Assembly (NCBI RefSeq): GCF_000154705.2
Contig: NZ_CM002917.1
Coordinates: 2,436,461 to 2,500,460 of the forward strand
Reading direction: 5' to 3'
From: Hoeflea phototrophica DFL-43
GTDB lineage: Bacteria; Pseudomonadota; Alphaproteobacteria; Rhizobiales; Rhizobiaceae
Length of the DNA stretch: 64,000 nt
The translations under genes were made by a program, and so were the position numbers. How positions within the stretch are numbered: the stretch's first letter is position 1; each line of letters opens with the position of its first letter. The notes under the pieces are model-generated. The model saw only the letters and a program-made list of their open reading frames with translations, ran no database searches and was not told the DNA's origin. Of this stretch, positions 29,068 to 37,997 are shown piece after piece.

Positions 29068-31911
29068 TCAAGAGGCCTGTACCAGCCGTTCTATCGCCTG
29101 CAGCAGCTTGTCTCGCTGCCCTTGCAGATCGACGAGTTTTTCGCGCTCGGCCTCGACGATTTCCGGCTTGGCATTGGCAACAAATTTCTCGTTACCAAGC
29201 TTGCGTTCAATCTTGTCGATCTCGCCCGCGAGCTTGTCGGCGGTCTTTTCCAGCCGCGCTTTCTCAGCACCAAGATCTATGAGATCACCGAGCGGCAGGC
29301 AGGCCGTGGCCTCACCGACAACAATCTGCGCCGAACCGCGCGGTGCTTCCACTTCAAGCCGAATTTCCGTCACCCGGGCAAGCTGCTTGATCGCCAGGTC
29401 ATGGCGGACCAGGCGTTCGGCTGTCTGGGCATTGTTGCCGACCACCACCAGCGGGGCCTTGGCAGATGGTGGAACATTCATTTCAGCCCGCACCGAGCGA
29501 AGACCCGACACAAGATCGACAAGCCAGTTGATCTCTTCCGCCGCCGCCGCATCGGCAAATGACAGCTCGGGCCATTCTGCATGGCAGGCAAGCCCGGCGT
29601 TCTCTCCGGCCAGATGCGCCCACAATTCCTCGGTCATGAACGGCATGAAGGGATGCAACAGCTTGACAGATTCTGCCAGAACATACGCCGCACAGGCACG
29701 CGCCTCGACCTTTGCCGCCTCATCCTCGCCGTTGAACACCGGCTTGAGCAATTCGAGATACCAGTCACACAGCTGGTTCCAGACAAAACGGTAGAGCGCT
29801 GCCGAGGCTTCGTTGAACTTGTAGCCCTCGATCGCCTCGCGAACCTCGGCCGCGGTGCGGGTGAGTTCGGTCAGGATCCAGCGGTTGATCGTCAGTTTCG
29901 CGGAGGCAGGATCGAAAGCCGGATCGAGCACAGCTCCATTCATGTCTGCAAAGCGGGTGGCGTTCCAAAGCTTGGTGCCGAAGTTGCGATAACCCGCGAT
30001 CCGGGAAGGATCGAGTTTCACATCCCTGCCCTGTGCAGCCATGATCGCCAGCGTGAACCGAAGTGCGTCGGCGCCATACTCATCGATCAGTTCCAGGGGA
30101 TCGATGACGTTGCCCTTGGATTTGGACATCTTGGCACCGTTCTTGTCGCGCACCAAGGCGTGCACATAAACGGTGTGGAACGGTTCCTCGTCCATGAAGT
30201 GCAGCCCCATCATCATCATCCGGGCAACCCAGAAGAAGATGATGTCAAAGCCGGTGACCAGAACATCGGTCTGATAATAGCGCTTGAGTTCCGGCGTCTT
30301 GTCAGGCCACCCAAGTGTCGAGAAGGGCCACAGCGCAGAGGAGAACCAGGTGTCGAGCACGTCTTCGTCGCGGATCAGGATTTCACCGGGTTTGAAATTC
30401 TCGAGCTTGTCTTCGACCCAGGCCTTCCACGGCCCCTCATGGGCGATGTAATGCTGGATCGCAGCTTCAAGCGCGGTTTCCTCGTCCTTCTCCACAAACA
30501 CCTGTCCGTCCGGACCGTACCAGGCCGGGATCTGATGGCCCCACCACAATTGCCGTGAAATGCACCAGGGCTGGATGTTTTCCATCCACTCGAAATAGGT
30601 TTTTTCCCAGTTCTTCGGCACGAAGTTGGTCCGGCCCTCGCGCACGCTGGCAATCGCCGGCTTGGCTAGCTCGGCAGCGTTGACATACCACTGGTCGGTC
30701 AGGAACGGCTCAATTGGCACGCCACCGCGGTCACCATGCGGCACCATGTGTGTGTGCGGCTCGATATGGTCGAGGCAGCCCACCTCTTCCATCTTGGCGA
30801 CGATTTCCTTGCGTGCGGCAATCCGGTCCATGCCATCGAGCTCTTCGATAACCTCGATCAGCTTGCCTTCAACGCTCAGGCCTTCCAGGAAGTCATCATT
30901 GTCCTTGAGCGTGATTCTGGCATCCGTGGTCAGGATGTTGATCGCCGCAAGATCATGGCGTTTGCCAACCTCGAAATCGTTGAAGTCGTGCGCGGGCGTC
31001 ATTTTGACAGCGCCCGTGCCCGCTTCGATGTCGGGATAGTCGTCTGCAACGATCGGAATCCTCCGCCCGACAAGCGGTAGAACCACATGTTTGCCGATCA
31101 GAGACTGATAGCGGGGATCCTCGGGATTGACCGCAATGCCGGTGTCACCAAGCATGGTTTCGGGCCGCGTTGTCGCGACGATGAGATAACCGCGCGTCTC
31201 ATGACCGGCAGGTTCTCCAGCCGAGGGTTTCCAAGCGCATCTGTTGCCGTCTTCATCCAGCGCATAAGGATGCTCGTAGGTCACCCCGTCAGCCAGCGGA
31301 TAGCGGAAATGCCACAGATTTCCCTTGACCTCGACCTGTTCGACTTCGAGATCCGAAATCGCCGTGAGAAGCTTCGGGTCCCAATTGACCAGCCTCTTGT
31401 CCTTGTAGATTAGCCCCTGCTTGTAGAGCGTCACAAAGACCTCAAGCACCGCCTTGGACAGTCCCTCATCCATGGTGAAGCGTTCGCGCGACCAGTCGCA
31501 CGATGCGCCGAGCCGCCTGAGCTGGTTGAAGATCATCCCGCCTGACTGATCCTTCCACTCCCAGATTTTTTCGACAAATGCTTCACGGCCAATATCACGG
31601 CGGTGGATTTGCTTCTCAGCCAACTGCCGTTCGACAACCATCTGTGTTGCAATTCCAGCGTGGTCCATACCGGGCTGCCAAAGCACATCCCGGCCGCGCA
31701 TGCGCTGGTAGCGCACCATGATGTCCTGGAGTGTATTGTTGAGCGCGTGCCCCATATGAAGCGAACCGGTCACATTGGGTGGCGGAATGACGATCGCATA
31801 GGAATCCGCATCGGCTTTCGCACCTGCGCCAGCGGCAAAAGCATCCGCCTCGGCCCAACGCGCCGCAATTTTTGGCTCAACAGCCGTCGAATCATAGGTT
31901 TTTTCAAGCAT
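29068..31911 (-). CDS. valS: Valine--tRNA ligase
   Basis: The 947-residue class I synthetase starts at ATG 31911 (MLEKTYDSTAVEP), the usual family N terminus; a reading from 31983 adds 24 unrelated residues. Motifs: HIGH as PPPNVTGSLHMGHALNN, the CP1 editing domain in the middle, KMSKS as NGAKMSKSKGNVIDP, and a C-terminal coiled-coil arm ending near the stop. All domains are intact. It lies downstream of popZ in the same orientation, with a 264-bp gap. Confidence 0.96.
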   Translation of the reverse strand: MLEKTYDSTAVEPKIAARWAEADAFAAGAGAKADADSYAIVIPPPNVTGSLHMGHALNNTLQDIMVRYQRMRGRDVLWQPGMDHAGIATQMVVERQLAEKQIHRRDIGREAFVEKIWEWKDQSGGMIFNQLRRLGASCDWSRERFTMDEGLSKAVLEVFVTLYKQGLIYKDKRLVNWDPKLLTAISDLEVEQVEVKGNLWHFRYPLADGVTYEHPYALDEDGNRCAWKPSAGEPAGHETRGYLIVATTRPETMLGDTGIAVNPEDPRYQSLIGKHVVLPLVGRRIPIVADDYPDIEAGTGAVKMTPAHDFNDFEVGKRHDLAAINILTTDARITLKDNDDFLEGLSVEGKLIEVIEELDGMDRIAARKEIVAKMEEVGCLDHIEPHTHMVPHGDRGGVPIEPFLTDQWYVNAAELAKPAIASVREGRTNFVPKNWEKTYFEWMENIQPWCISRQLWWGHQIPAWYGPDGQVFVEKDEETALEAAIQHYIAHEGPWKAWVEDKLENFKPGEILIRDEDVLDTWFSSALWPFSTLGWPDKTPELKRYYQTDVLVTGFDIIFFWVARMMMMGLHFMDEEPFHTVYVHALVRDKNGAKMSKSKGNVIDPLELIDEYGADALRFTLAIMAAQGRDVKLDPSRIAGYRNFGTKLWNATRFADMNGAVLDPAFDPASAKLTINRWILTELTRTAAEVREAIEGYKFNEASAALYRFVWNQLCDWYLELLKPVFNGEDEAAKVEARACAAYVLAESVKLLHPFMPFMTEELWAHLAGENAGLACHAEWPELSFADAAAAEEINWLVDLVSGLRSVRAEMNVPPSAKAPLVVVGNNAQTAERLVRHDLAIKQLARVTEIRLEVEAPRGSAQIVVGEATACLPLGDLIDLGAEKARLEKTADKLAGEIDKIERKLGNEKFVANAKPEIVEAEREKLVDLQGQRDKLLQAIERLVQAS

Positions 31912-32175
31912 GGATGGAAAACCGTTTGCAGGATCGGGATATTGGGGCTCGCCCCGGTGCCTCGGATAAACCGGAACGGCCATGCGAAGTCAACAACAAG
32001 CCCCGCGGCGACATCCCGTCGCCACCGGCTTTAGCACCCGGATTTCACCAGCAGCTCAACAGGGATTCAATCCACAACTGCGCCAGCAATGCAGCTGCGG
32101 TTGCACACAGATCGCTAAATCACCGCGGAGATCAGAGGCAATCAACCCGTTCGTGTGAAGCTGACGCGCCGTACC

Positions 32176-33048
32176 CTAGCTGCGACTGCCGCGAGAGACA
32201 CGTTCGATCTCCTCGCGCACCAGCCGCTCCACGAGCGTCGGCAAATTGTCATCAAGCCATTGCGTGAGCATCGGCTTGAGCATGCCCTCGGCAATCTCGT
32301 CGAACGAGCGGGTCTGGCCGGCTGCAATGGCAGCGCTGAGCTCACCGAAAGCCGCCGCCACTTTTTCGCCGGTGTGCAACGAGACGAGTTGTCCCCCCTG
32401 ATCCGTTGCGACTCCGTCGTCCAGATCATCGGCGTGAGCCTTTTCATTTTCAGAAGCCGCTGCAAAAACTTCGGACGGGCTCTGATACCTGGTCGCCAAA
32501 GTCTCCCGGGGAGCTGTCTCAACAGGGGCATCAGACACCAGGGCCTGGCGCAATTCTTCCGCAACAGCATCGTCGATCTTGGCCGCCAAATCATCATTGA
32601 CCGGTGTTGGGATTGTCGCCCCGCGATCCTGTGCAGCGCTGTGGGTCAAGATTTTTTCAGCCGCCTGATTTGCCGGGACGGCATCCGGAGCAGAGCGAAC
32701 CCGCGCAGCAACATCGGCGAGTGAAATCGCTGCTCCGCCCGGCTCGTGATCATCAGAAGCGTGCTCTTGGGAGGCGTGCTCTCGGGTGGTGTGCTCTGGG
32801 CCGGATGATTCGGCCTCGTAGGTCGCGGGCTCGTCTTCATTGTCGGAGTAATCGTCTGTCGCCGCCTGCCCTTCGGAAACATCCTTGTGCGAATCATCTT
32901 GCGGCACCGCGCGGGCAGACGGCTCTTCATAGCCGTGATCCTGATCCGCCGGAGCGGCATCGGCCGGCTCGTTGTTCTCAATAATCCGGCGAATGGACGC
33001 CAGAATTTCTTCCATCGATGGTTCGCGCTGCGCGCTGGCCTGTCCCAT
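32176..33048 (-). CDS. popZ: Polar organizing protein PopZ (DUF2497)
   Basis: The 290-residue protein has the PopZ layout: an N-terminal helix with EPSMEEILASIRRIIEN, an acidic Pro/Glu/Asp-rich middle (about residues 30-210), and a conserved C-terminal helical oligomerisation region (SFDEIAEGMLKPMLTQWL, then VERLVREEIERVSRG). PopZ forms a polar matrix that anchors the chromosome centromere and organises pole growth in alphaproteobacteria. A ribosome-binding site (GGAG) precedes ATG 33048. It lies between the TolC-like gene and valS; a popZ-valS neighbourhood is common in the order as I recall it. Confidence 0.9.
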   Translation of the reverse strand: MGQASAQREPSMEEILASIRRIIENNEPADAAPADQDHGYEEPSARAVPQDDSHKDVSEGQAATDDYSDNEDEPATYEAESSGPEHTTREHASQEHASDDHEPGGAAISLADVAARVRSAPDAVPANQAAEKILTHSAAQDRGATIPTPVNDDLAAKIDDAVAEELRQALVSDAPVETAPRETLATRYQSPSEVFAAASENEKAHADDLDDGVATDQGGQLVSLHTGEKVAAAFGELSAAIAAGQTRSFDEIAEGMLKPMLTQWLDDNLPTLVERLVREEIERVSRGSRS

Positions 33049-33218
33049 GATTACGCTCCGTTACTCTGGTCACGGGCACATCAGTGACCGCGAATCACCT
33101 AACAACTGTAAGCCATCGGAGTGCAATTGAGAATCAAAGCCCTCAAGTCGCTTTCAGGTATGCACAGGATTTCCCGGCAGGCGAATGTCAACGCCCAACC
33201 ACCGGCTGGCGTGGGAGC

Positions 33219-34571
33219 CTATCGTCCGTCCACAGTGCGAAGCCCGTACCAGCGGTCCTTGGTCGATTCATAATGGACCTCAGGGCGATAATTGGTCACG
33301 CCGAGGGCGAGCCGCTCAACGGTCAGCTTGCCGGTGGACGCCAGCACCGAAAAACTGGCCACAATCGCATTGCGCTCGGAATTGGAAATCGCTTCCTTGG
33401 CATTGAGCACCGATTGCTGAGCGTTGAGCACATCCAGTGTCGTCCGCTGTCCAACGCGCCGTTCTTCAACAACCCCGTTGAGGGCCAGGTTTGCCGCTGA
33501 CAACTGCGCCCGATTGGCCTGAATGGTCGCCTCCGCGGCTTCCATCTGCGTCCAGGACGAAACAACCGACTGCTCTACCGCGCGGCGTGCACTGTCAACC
33601 AGGATGCGTTGCTGTCCAAGTTGTTCCTTTGCCTGGCGCACCCGGGCGGAGGCTGCGCCACCTTGATAAATCGGAATGGTCACCCGCGCCTGAACCTGGG
33701 CCGTGCTCACCCCCCCATCGCCTTCGGAAACCGTACCCGACAAACGGACACCAGGAAGAAAGGAGCCTTCCTGCGATTTGACGGAAAAACCCGCCGCATC
33801 AACACCGTAGAGTGCAGCAAGCACTGTGGGGTGCTCGGTCGTTCCCTCGACCACAGCACTGTCCAGTGAAGCGGGCAGCAATTTGCGCGGCAAAGCCACC
33901 GGTTTGAGATTCTTAGGAGCCGAACCGACGATCTGCACATAGACTGCAGCGCTGGATTTAGCTTGTGCCACGGCCGCAGCCAGGCTTGCACGCGCGCCGG
34001 CCAGTTCCGCCTCCGCCTGGCTCACATCGGTGCGGGTGCTTTCACCCACATCAAAACGCGCTCTTGCTGCGGACAACTGCTCTTGCAGGAATGCGATGTT
34101 CTGTTGCCGGTAGACAACAATCTGTTTGTCACGATTGAGATTGGCATAAGCCTGAACCGCAGCAAGCAGCGTGTCGATTTCGGTGCCGCGCAGGTTTTCG
34201 CGGCCGGCAAACACCTGTGCTTCCGCGGCCCGCACATTGTTGCGGGTCTGAAATCCGTCAAACAGGGTCTGGCTGATCGTTGCGCCGATGCTGGCGGAAT
34301 TGGTCGTAAAGCCTTCGGTATTGGTCGATGTGGTCACGGCTTCCGCGGAGATTGTCGGCCTGTAGCCCGACTTGGCGATCGCAACCCCTTCATCAGTGGC
34401 TCGCAGGCCGGCGCGCGCGGCGTTGAGATCGGGGTTGTTTTCATAGGCCCGTGCCATGGCCTGATAAATTGTTTCAGCAGAAGCGGTCTGCGGAGCGAAC
34501 GCCACAATTGAAAGCAGGGCGGCACAGGCCAGTGATTTTCTAACTAACGACACGAGCACATACTCCAGCAT
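33219..34571 (-). CDS. TolC-family outer-membrane efflux channel
   Basis: The protein of about 450 residues has a signal peptide ending near ASA-E and a TolC fold: two repeats of long coiled helices, with AMARAYENNPDLNAARAGL opening repeat 1 and TQVQARVTIPIYQGG-like strands between. TolC trimers form the exit duct for type I secretion and RND/MFS efflux systems. No membrane-fusion or ATPase partner is adjacent, so it probably serves several systems. The start could be ATG 34571 or GTG 34553; the latter sits 9 nt after a GGAG. It is downstream of the Pcm-like gene by about 185 bp. Confidence 0.88.
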   Translation of the reverse strand: MLEYVLVSLVRKSLACAALLSIVAFAPQTASAETIYQAMARAYENNPDLNAARAGLRATDEGVAIAKSGYRPTISAEAVTTSTNTEGFTTNSASIGATISQTLFDGFQTRNNVRAAEAQVFAGRENLRGTEIDTLLAAVQAYANLNRDKQIVVYRQQNIAFLQEQLSAARARFDVGESTRTDVSQAEAELAGARASLAAAVAQAKSSAAVYVQIVGSAPKNLKPVALPRKLLPASLDSAVVEGTTEHPTVLAALYGVDAAGFSVKSQEGSFLPGVRLSGTVSEGDGGVSTAQVQARVTIPIYQGGAASARVRQAKEQLGQQRILVDSARRAVEQSVVSSWTQMEAAEATIQANRAQLSAANLALNGVVEERRVGQRTTLDVLNAQQSVLNAKEAISNSERNAIVASFSVLASTGKLTVERLALGVTNYRPEVHYESTKDRWYGLRTVDGR

Positions 34572-34755
34572 GCAGGCATTCAGGACCAGGAAAAACCGCG
34601 CAAACACGATCTTGATGTTAGTCTACATATGAGCGCTCGGTCTGCCCTAGGCAATCTCACAACCGCCTGCGCAGGTCACTAAACCGCCCTACGTTGCTTT
34701 CCCGCAACATGGCTAAATTTCGCAGGACAACGGCGGCCCCGCGATATGCCTGCTT

Positions 34756-35430
34756 TCAAAACACAAACTCTTTCGCCTTGCGGAAACCGGGCAATGGCTT
34801 GACGGACAGATTGAAGACCGGTCGGCCTGACACCAACCCGCCATCCTTCACGAACAGATAGGCCTGAGCCGCATTGCCTGAACCGACCGCAGCCACGAGC
34901 CGCCCGCCCTCACGCAGCTGATCGAAGATGATTTCGGGAACCTCCTCGACTGCGCCATTGAAGAATATCTGATCATAGGGAGCTTCGTTTGCGTAGCCCT
35001 TTTCAAGATCACCGGTCACCACCGCGACATTGTCAAAACCGGCTTCACTGAGCCGTTCGCTGGCAGCCTCGGCAAGTGCGCCATCACTTTCAAGGGCCAC
35101 AACGGATCCGGCAATCAATGAAAGCAGCGCGGTAGCATACCCCTCGGCACACCCGATTTCGAGAACGACATGATCGGGCTTGATCTCGGCCAGCTGCAGC
35201 AACTTCGCCAGTGGCGACGGCTCCATGAGAAAGCGCGCGACACCGTCCTCATCTCCCGATGAGATCTGCAGATCCGTGTCGATATAGGCCAGTGGCTTGA
35301 GCGAATTCGGAACGAAATCCTCGCGTGCCACTGTGAGAAACGCCTTCAGAACCGAATGCGAGGTCACGTCAGTCGTGCGAATCTGGTTGTCCACCATCTT
35401 CTGGCGAGCGTCTTGATAGTCAGTGCCCAT
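34756..35430 (-). CDS. Divergent protein-L-isoaspartate methyltransferase family protein
   Basis: The 224-residue protein is a second Pcm-like methyltransferase. The family opening ARQKMVDNQIRTTDVTSHSV is present. The SAM-binding glycine motif reads VVLEIGCAEGYATALL, with Glu in place of the usual Ser/Thr-Gly pattern, so activity on isoaspartate is uncertain. ATG 35430 is preceded by GGAGAGG. Such a gene often lies directly upstream of a tolC-like gene in Rhizobiales, as here. It may have a different substrate from the surE-linked Pcm. Confidence 0.82.
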   Translation of the reverse strand: MGTDYQDARQKMVDNQIRTTDVTSHSVLKAFLTVAREDFVPNSLKPLAYIDTDLQISSGDEDGVARFLMEPSPLAKLLQLAEIKPDHVVLEIGCAEGYATALLSLIAGSVVALESDGALAEAASERLSEAGFDNVAVVTGDLEKGYANEAPYDQIFFNGAVEEVPEIIFDQLREGGRLVAAVGSGNAAQAYLFVKDGGLVSGRPVFNLSVKPLPGFRKAKEFVF

Positions 35431-35629
35431 CCGGCCTCTCCGATACTTTGTATTGCGCTTCAATAAAGCGCCGCACCCCGAGTTTCAAGCTGAACAAGGC
35501 ACGACACCACTCAATTCACCATTTTCACGGTTCGTGCCCACAGCAATCTCGTCAACTTGCCAACCATACCCCTTGCGCGCTTGGAATTATCCGTCTATTT
35601 GCCAGCCGTCCGGTCAAAGGCCGGATCGA

Positions 35630-35703
35630 GGCCTCGTGGCGGAGTGGTTACGCAGAGGACTGCAAATCCTTGCACCCCGGTTCGATTCCGGGCGAGGCCT
35701 CCA
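35630..35703 (+). tRNA. tRNA-Cys (GCA)
   Basis: The 74-nt gene folds with acceptor stem GGCCTCG/CGAGGCC, a T arm with GGTTCGATTCC, and anticodon GCA in CTGCAAA. The 3' CCA is encoded at 35701-35703. Confidence 0.95.
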
Positions 35704-35831
35704 GATTGTCTTTTCTCCATCGCTGAAAATAGCCCCGGAAAAAAACGGGGATTGCCTGGCCGTGCGGGTTAAACCGGTTGTTTTCCTGTCGAGGCCGGTG
35801 TCATCACGCCAACTTGCCTGCTGTGGAGCGA

Positions 35832-36131
35832 TCAGCCGGTGTCTCCACGTTGCTTTCTGTCCGCACGCTTGCCTCCGCGGCGCTCAAACCACACCACCAG
35901 AGACCGCCGCCAGCGCCGGACCAGTGGAAGATCTTGCGAAAGCACCAGCAAACCCAGCGGAATCATCCAGAACCCAAGCACCGGCAGGAACCCGAGAATA
36001 CCTCCACAAACCAGCGCCACTCCCAGAATGATGCGCGCAGGTGCGCGGCGCGGCAATTGAAAAGTCCGCGCGCCGAGTTGAATTTCACCACGGGCCGCGT
36101 TGTACCGAAAACCACGATTCCTGTTTGTCAC
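35832..36131 (-). CDS. Small membrane protein, unknown function
   Basis: The 99-residue product has a basic N terminus, then one or two closely spaced hydrophobic segments (ARIILGVALVCGGILGFLP and LGFWMIPLGLLVLSQ), and a highly basic tail (RRWRRSLVVWFERRGGKRADRK). It resembles short conserved membrane proteins of Rhizobiales without a known role. The start is GTG at 36131. It lies between tRNA-Cys and tRNA-Asn on the opposite strand. Confidence 0.65.
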   Translation of the reverse strand: MTNRNRGFRYNAARGEIQLGARTFQLPRRAPARIILGVALVCGGILGFLPVLGFWMIPLGLLVLSQDLPLVRRWRRSLVVWFERRGGKRADRKQRGDTG

Positions 36132-36284
36132 ACTCTAGATCCGCTTCCAAAACCGGCCGATTGCCGGACCCAAGAGATGGGCAGCTTGGGCAGGTTTCGC
36201 AAGATCGGCACATTTTCTGCAAAAACAGCTTGGCAAATCGGAGAGGCATTTGTTATAGGCCGCACACGCTGCTCAAAGCGGCGG

Positions 36285-36359
36285 TCCCCGGTAGCTCAGT
36301 GGTAGAGCAATCGACTGTTAATCGATCGGTCGCTGGTTCGAATCCGGCCCGGGGAGCCA
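36285..36359 (+). tRNA. tRNA-Asn (GTT)
   Basis: The 75-nt gene has acceptor stem TCCCCGG/CCGGGGA, D arm TAGCTCAGTGGTAGAGC, anticodon GTT in CTGTTAA and T arm GGTTCGAATCC. The encoded CCA is at 36357-36359. A terminator follows within 12 bp. Confidence 0.97.
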
Positions 36360-36370
36360 GATTTAGAGAA

Positions 36371-36404
36371 GGCCGCAAACCTTACGGGTTTGCGGCCTTT
36401 TTTA
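36371..36404 (+). terminator. Rho-independent terminator after tRNA-Asn
   Basis: The 11-bp stem GGCCGCAAACC/GGTTTGCGGCC with a 5-nt loop is followed by seven T. It insulates the tRNA from the phrB promoter about 60 bp downstream. Confidence 0.9.
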
Positions 36405-36463
36405 TGCGCTTCGCGGGGAATCTGCCAATGCTGTGAAAAAACAGTGTTTTTTCTGGAAAGTTT

Positions 36464-36489
36464 TGATCCGCCATATGCCTTCGGTCGTA
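36464..36489 (+). promoter_or_regulatory. Candidate ECF sigma-E (ChrR-type) promoter of phrB operon
   Basis: TGATCC at 36464-36469 is followed after 16 nt by CGTA at 36486-36489, about 54 bp before the phrB start. The same two hexamer/tetramer elements with identical spacing occur upstream of the ChrR-like gene. The pattern resembles promoters of the RpoE-ChrR singlet-oxygen response in Rhodobacter, where phrA and cfa are targets. Confidence 0.7.
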
Positions 36490-36542
36490 AGAGAAGAACA
36501 CAAGGATCGGCGACCTTCGCCCCACGGAAACAAAGCAGCAGA

Positions 36543-37997
36543 ATGACGCCGGACAATTTCATCAATGATCGCCCAGCCATCGTCTGGTTCCGCAATGATC
36601 TGCGGGTCAACGACAATGCCGCGTTGCTCGCAGCGAGCAGCCACAAGCAAGTGGTGCCGGTCTACATCCTGGAGCCTGCCGCCAACACGCGGGCGATTGG
36701 CGGAGCGCGAAAATGGTGGCTGCACCATTCACTTGCGAAGCTTGGCGAGAAACTGGCTGATCTCGGCGCACCACTCATGCTCATGCGCGGCGATCCCGCC
36801 TTATTGATCGCCGGTCTCGTCGAAAAGACCGATGCCGCCGCAGTCTATTGGAACCGCCGTTATGATCCGGCCTTCCTGTCTTCGGACGCAAGCCTTAAAG
36901 ACGCCCTCCGGGCCCAGGATATCGTCGTCGAGAGCTTCGCCGGTCAGTTGCTGCACGAACCCACGCGCGTGCGCACAGGTAATGACACTTTCTACAAGGT
37001 TTACAGTCCATTCTGGCGCGCCATCGAAGGCGGTATCGAGGACCGGGAACCTGCCCCTGCCCCCGATAGGCTCACGGCGCTGGCAAATGCTCCCCAATCC
37101 GAAACGCTATCCGACTGGGGGCTTCTTCCCACAAAGCCGGATTGGGCCCGCGGCCTTCGCGAAACCTGGAAACCCGGTGAGGATGGCGCACATGAGCGCC
37201 TTGACGAGTTCGTCTCCGAACGGGTGTGCGGTTACGCCAGCCTGCGCGATGTACCGGGTGTGGAATCAACCTCGCGGCTGTCACCGCATCTGGCCAATGG
37301 TGAAATCACCCCGGCGCAGATCATTCAGGCCCTCAAGGCAAGCGATGCCGATGCCTCACCGAAAGACCGGACCGTGTTCCGCAAGGAAGTCGGATGGCGC
37401 GAATTTTCCTACCACCTGCTCGTCAATGAGCCCGATCTGCCGCAGCAAAATCACAATTCCAGGTTCGATGGCTTTCCCTGGAAGGACGACGAAACGGCTT
37501 TGCTTGCCTGGCAAAAGGGCGTGACCGGTTATCCGATTGTCGACGCAGGCATGCGCGAGCTCTGGCGGACCGGATGGATGCACAACCGTGTGCGCATGGT
37601 CACCGCCTCCTTTCTGACCAAGCACCTGATGGTTGACTGGCGCGAAGGGGAGCGCTGGTTTTGGGACACGCTGGTCGATGCCGACCCAGCCTCCAACGCC
37701 GCGAGCTGGCAATGGGTGGCCGGCTCCGGCGCGGACGCAGCCCCCTATTTTCGCGTTTTCAATCCCATAATTCAGGGCGAGAAATTCGATCCCGACGGCG
37801 ATTATGTGCGCCGTTACGTGCCTGAACTGGCAAATCTGCCTTCGAAATTCATCCACAAGCCCTGGACTGCCCCGGACGATGCCCTCGCCAAAGCCGGTGT
37901 CCATCTTGGCGAAACCTATCCGATGCCTATTGTAGATCACCAGCAAGCGCGCAATCGTGCGCTGGCCGCATATGAAAAGATCAAGGACGCCGCATGA
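36543..37997 (+). CDS. phrB: Deoxyribodipyrimidine photolyase
   Basis: The 484-residue FAD enzyme repairs cyclobutane pyrimidine dimers using light. The N-terminal antenna domain starts IVWFRNDLRVNDNAAL. The C-terminal FAD domain has the conserved PFPWKDDE-like region, WMHNRVRMVTASFLTKHLM and the NAASWQWVAGSGADAAPYFR motif. ATG 36543 (MTPDNFINDR) is chosen because it follows the promoter and gives family length. Its stop overlaps the next gene by 4 bp. It is the first gene of the probable sigma-E operon phrB-COG2907-DUF1365-cfa-transporter. Confidence 0.95.
   Translation: MTPDNFINDRPAIVWFRNDLRVNDNAALLAASSHKQVVPVYILEPAANTRAIGGARKWWLHHSLAKLGEKLADLGAPLMLMRGDPALLIAGLVEKTDAAAVYWNRRYDPAFLSSDASLKDALRAQDIVVESFAGQLLHEPTRVRTGNDTFYKVYSPFWRAIEGGIEDREPAPAPDRLTALANAPQSETLSDWGLLPTKPDWARGLRETWKPGEDGAHERLDEFVSERVCGYASLRDVPGVESTSRLSPHLANGEITPAQIIQALKASDADASPKDRTVFRKEVGWREFSYHLLVNEPDLPQQNHNSRFDGFPWKDDETALLAWQKGVTGYPIVDAGMRELWRTGWMHNRVRMVTASFLTKHLMVDWREGERWFWDTLVDADPASNAASWQWVAGSGADAAPYFRVFNPIIQGEKFDPDGDYVRRYVPELANLPSKFIHKPWTAPDDALAKAGVHLGETYPMPIVDHQQARNRALAAYEKIKDAA

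Noticed and set aside
35733..35750. CCCCG/CGGGG hairpin after tRNA-Cys as a terminator
   Set aside because: The stem is only 5 bp with no U-tract on either strand.
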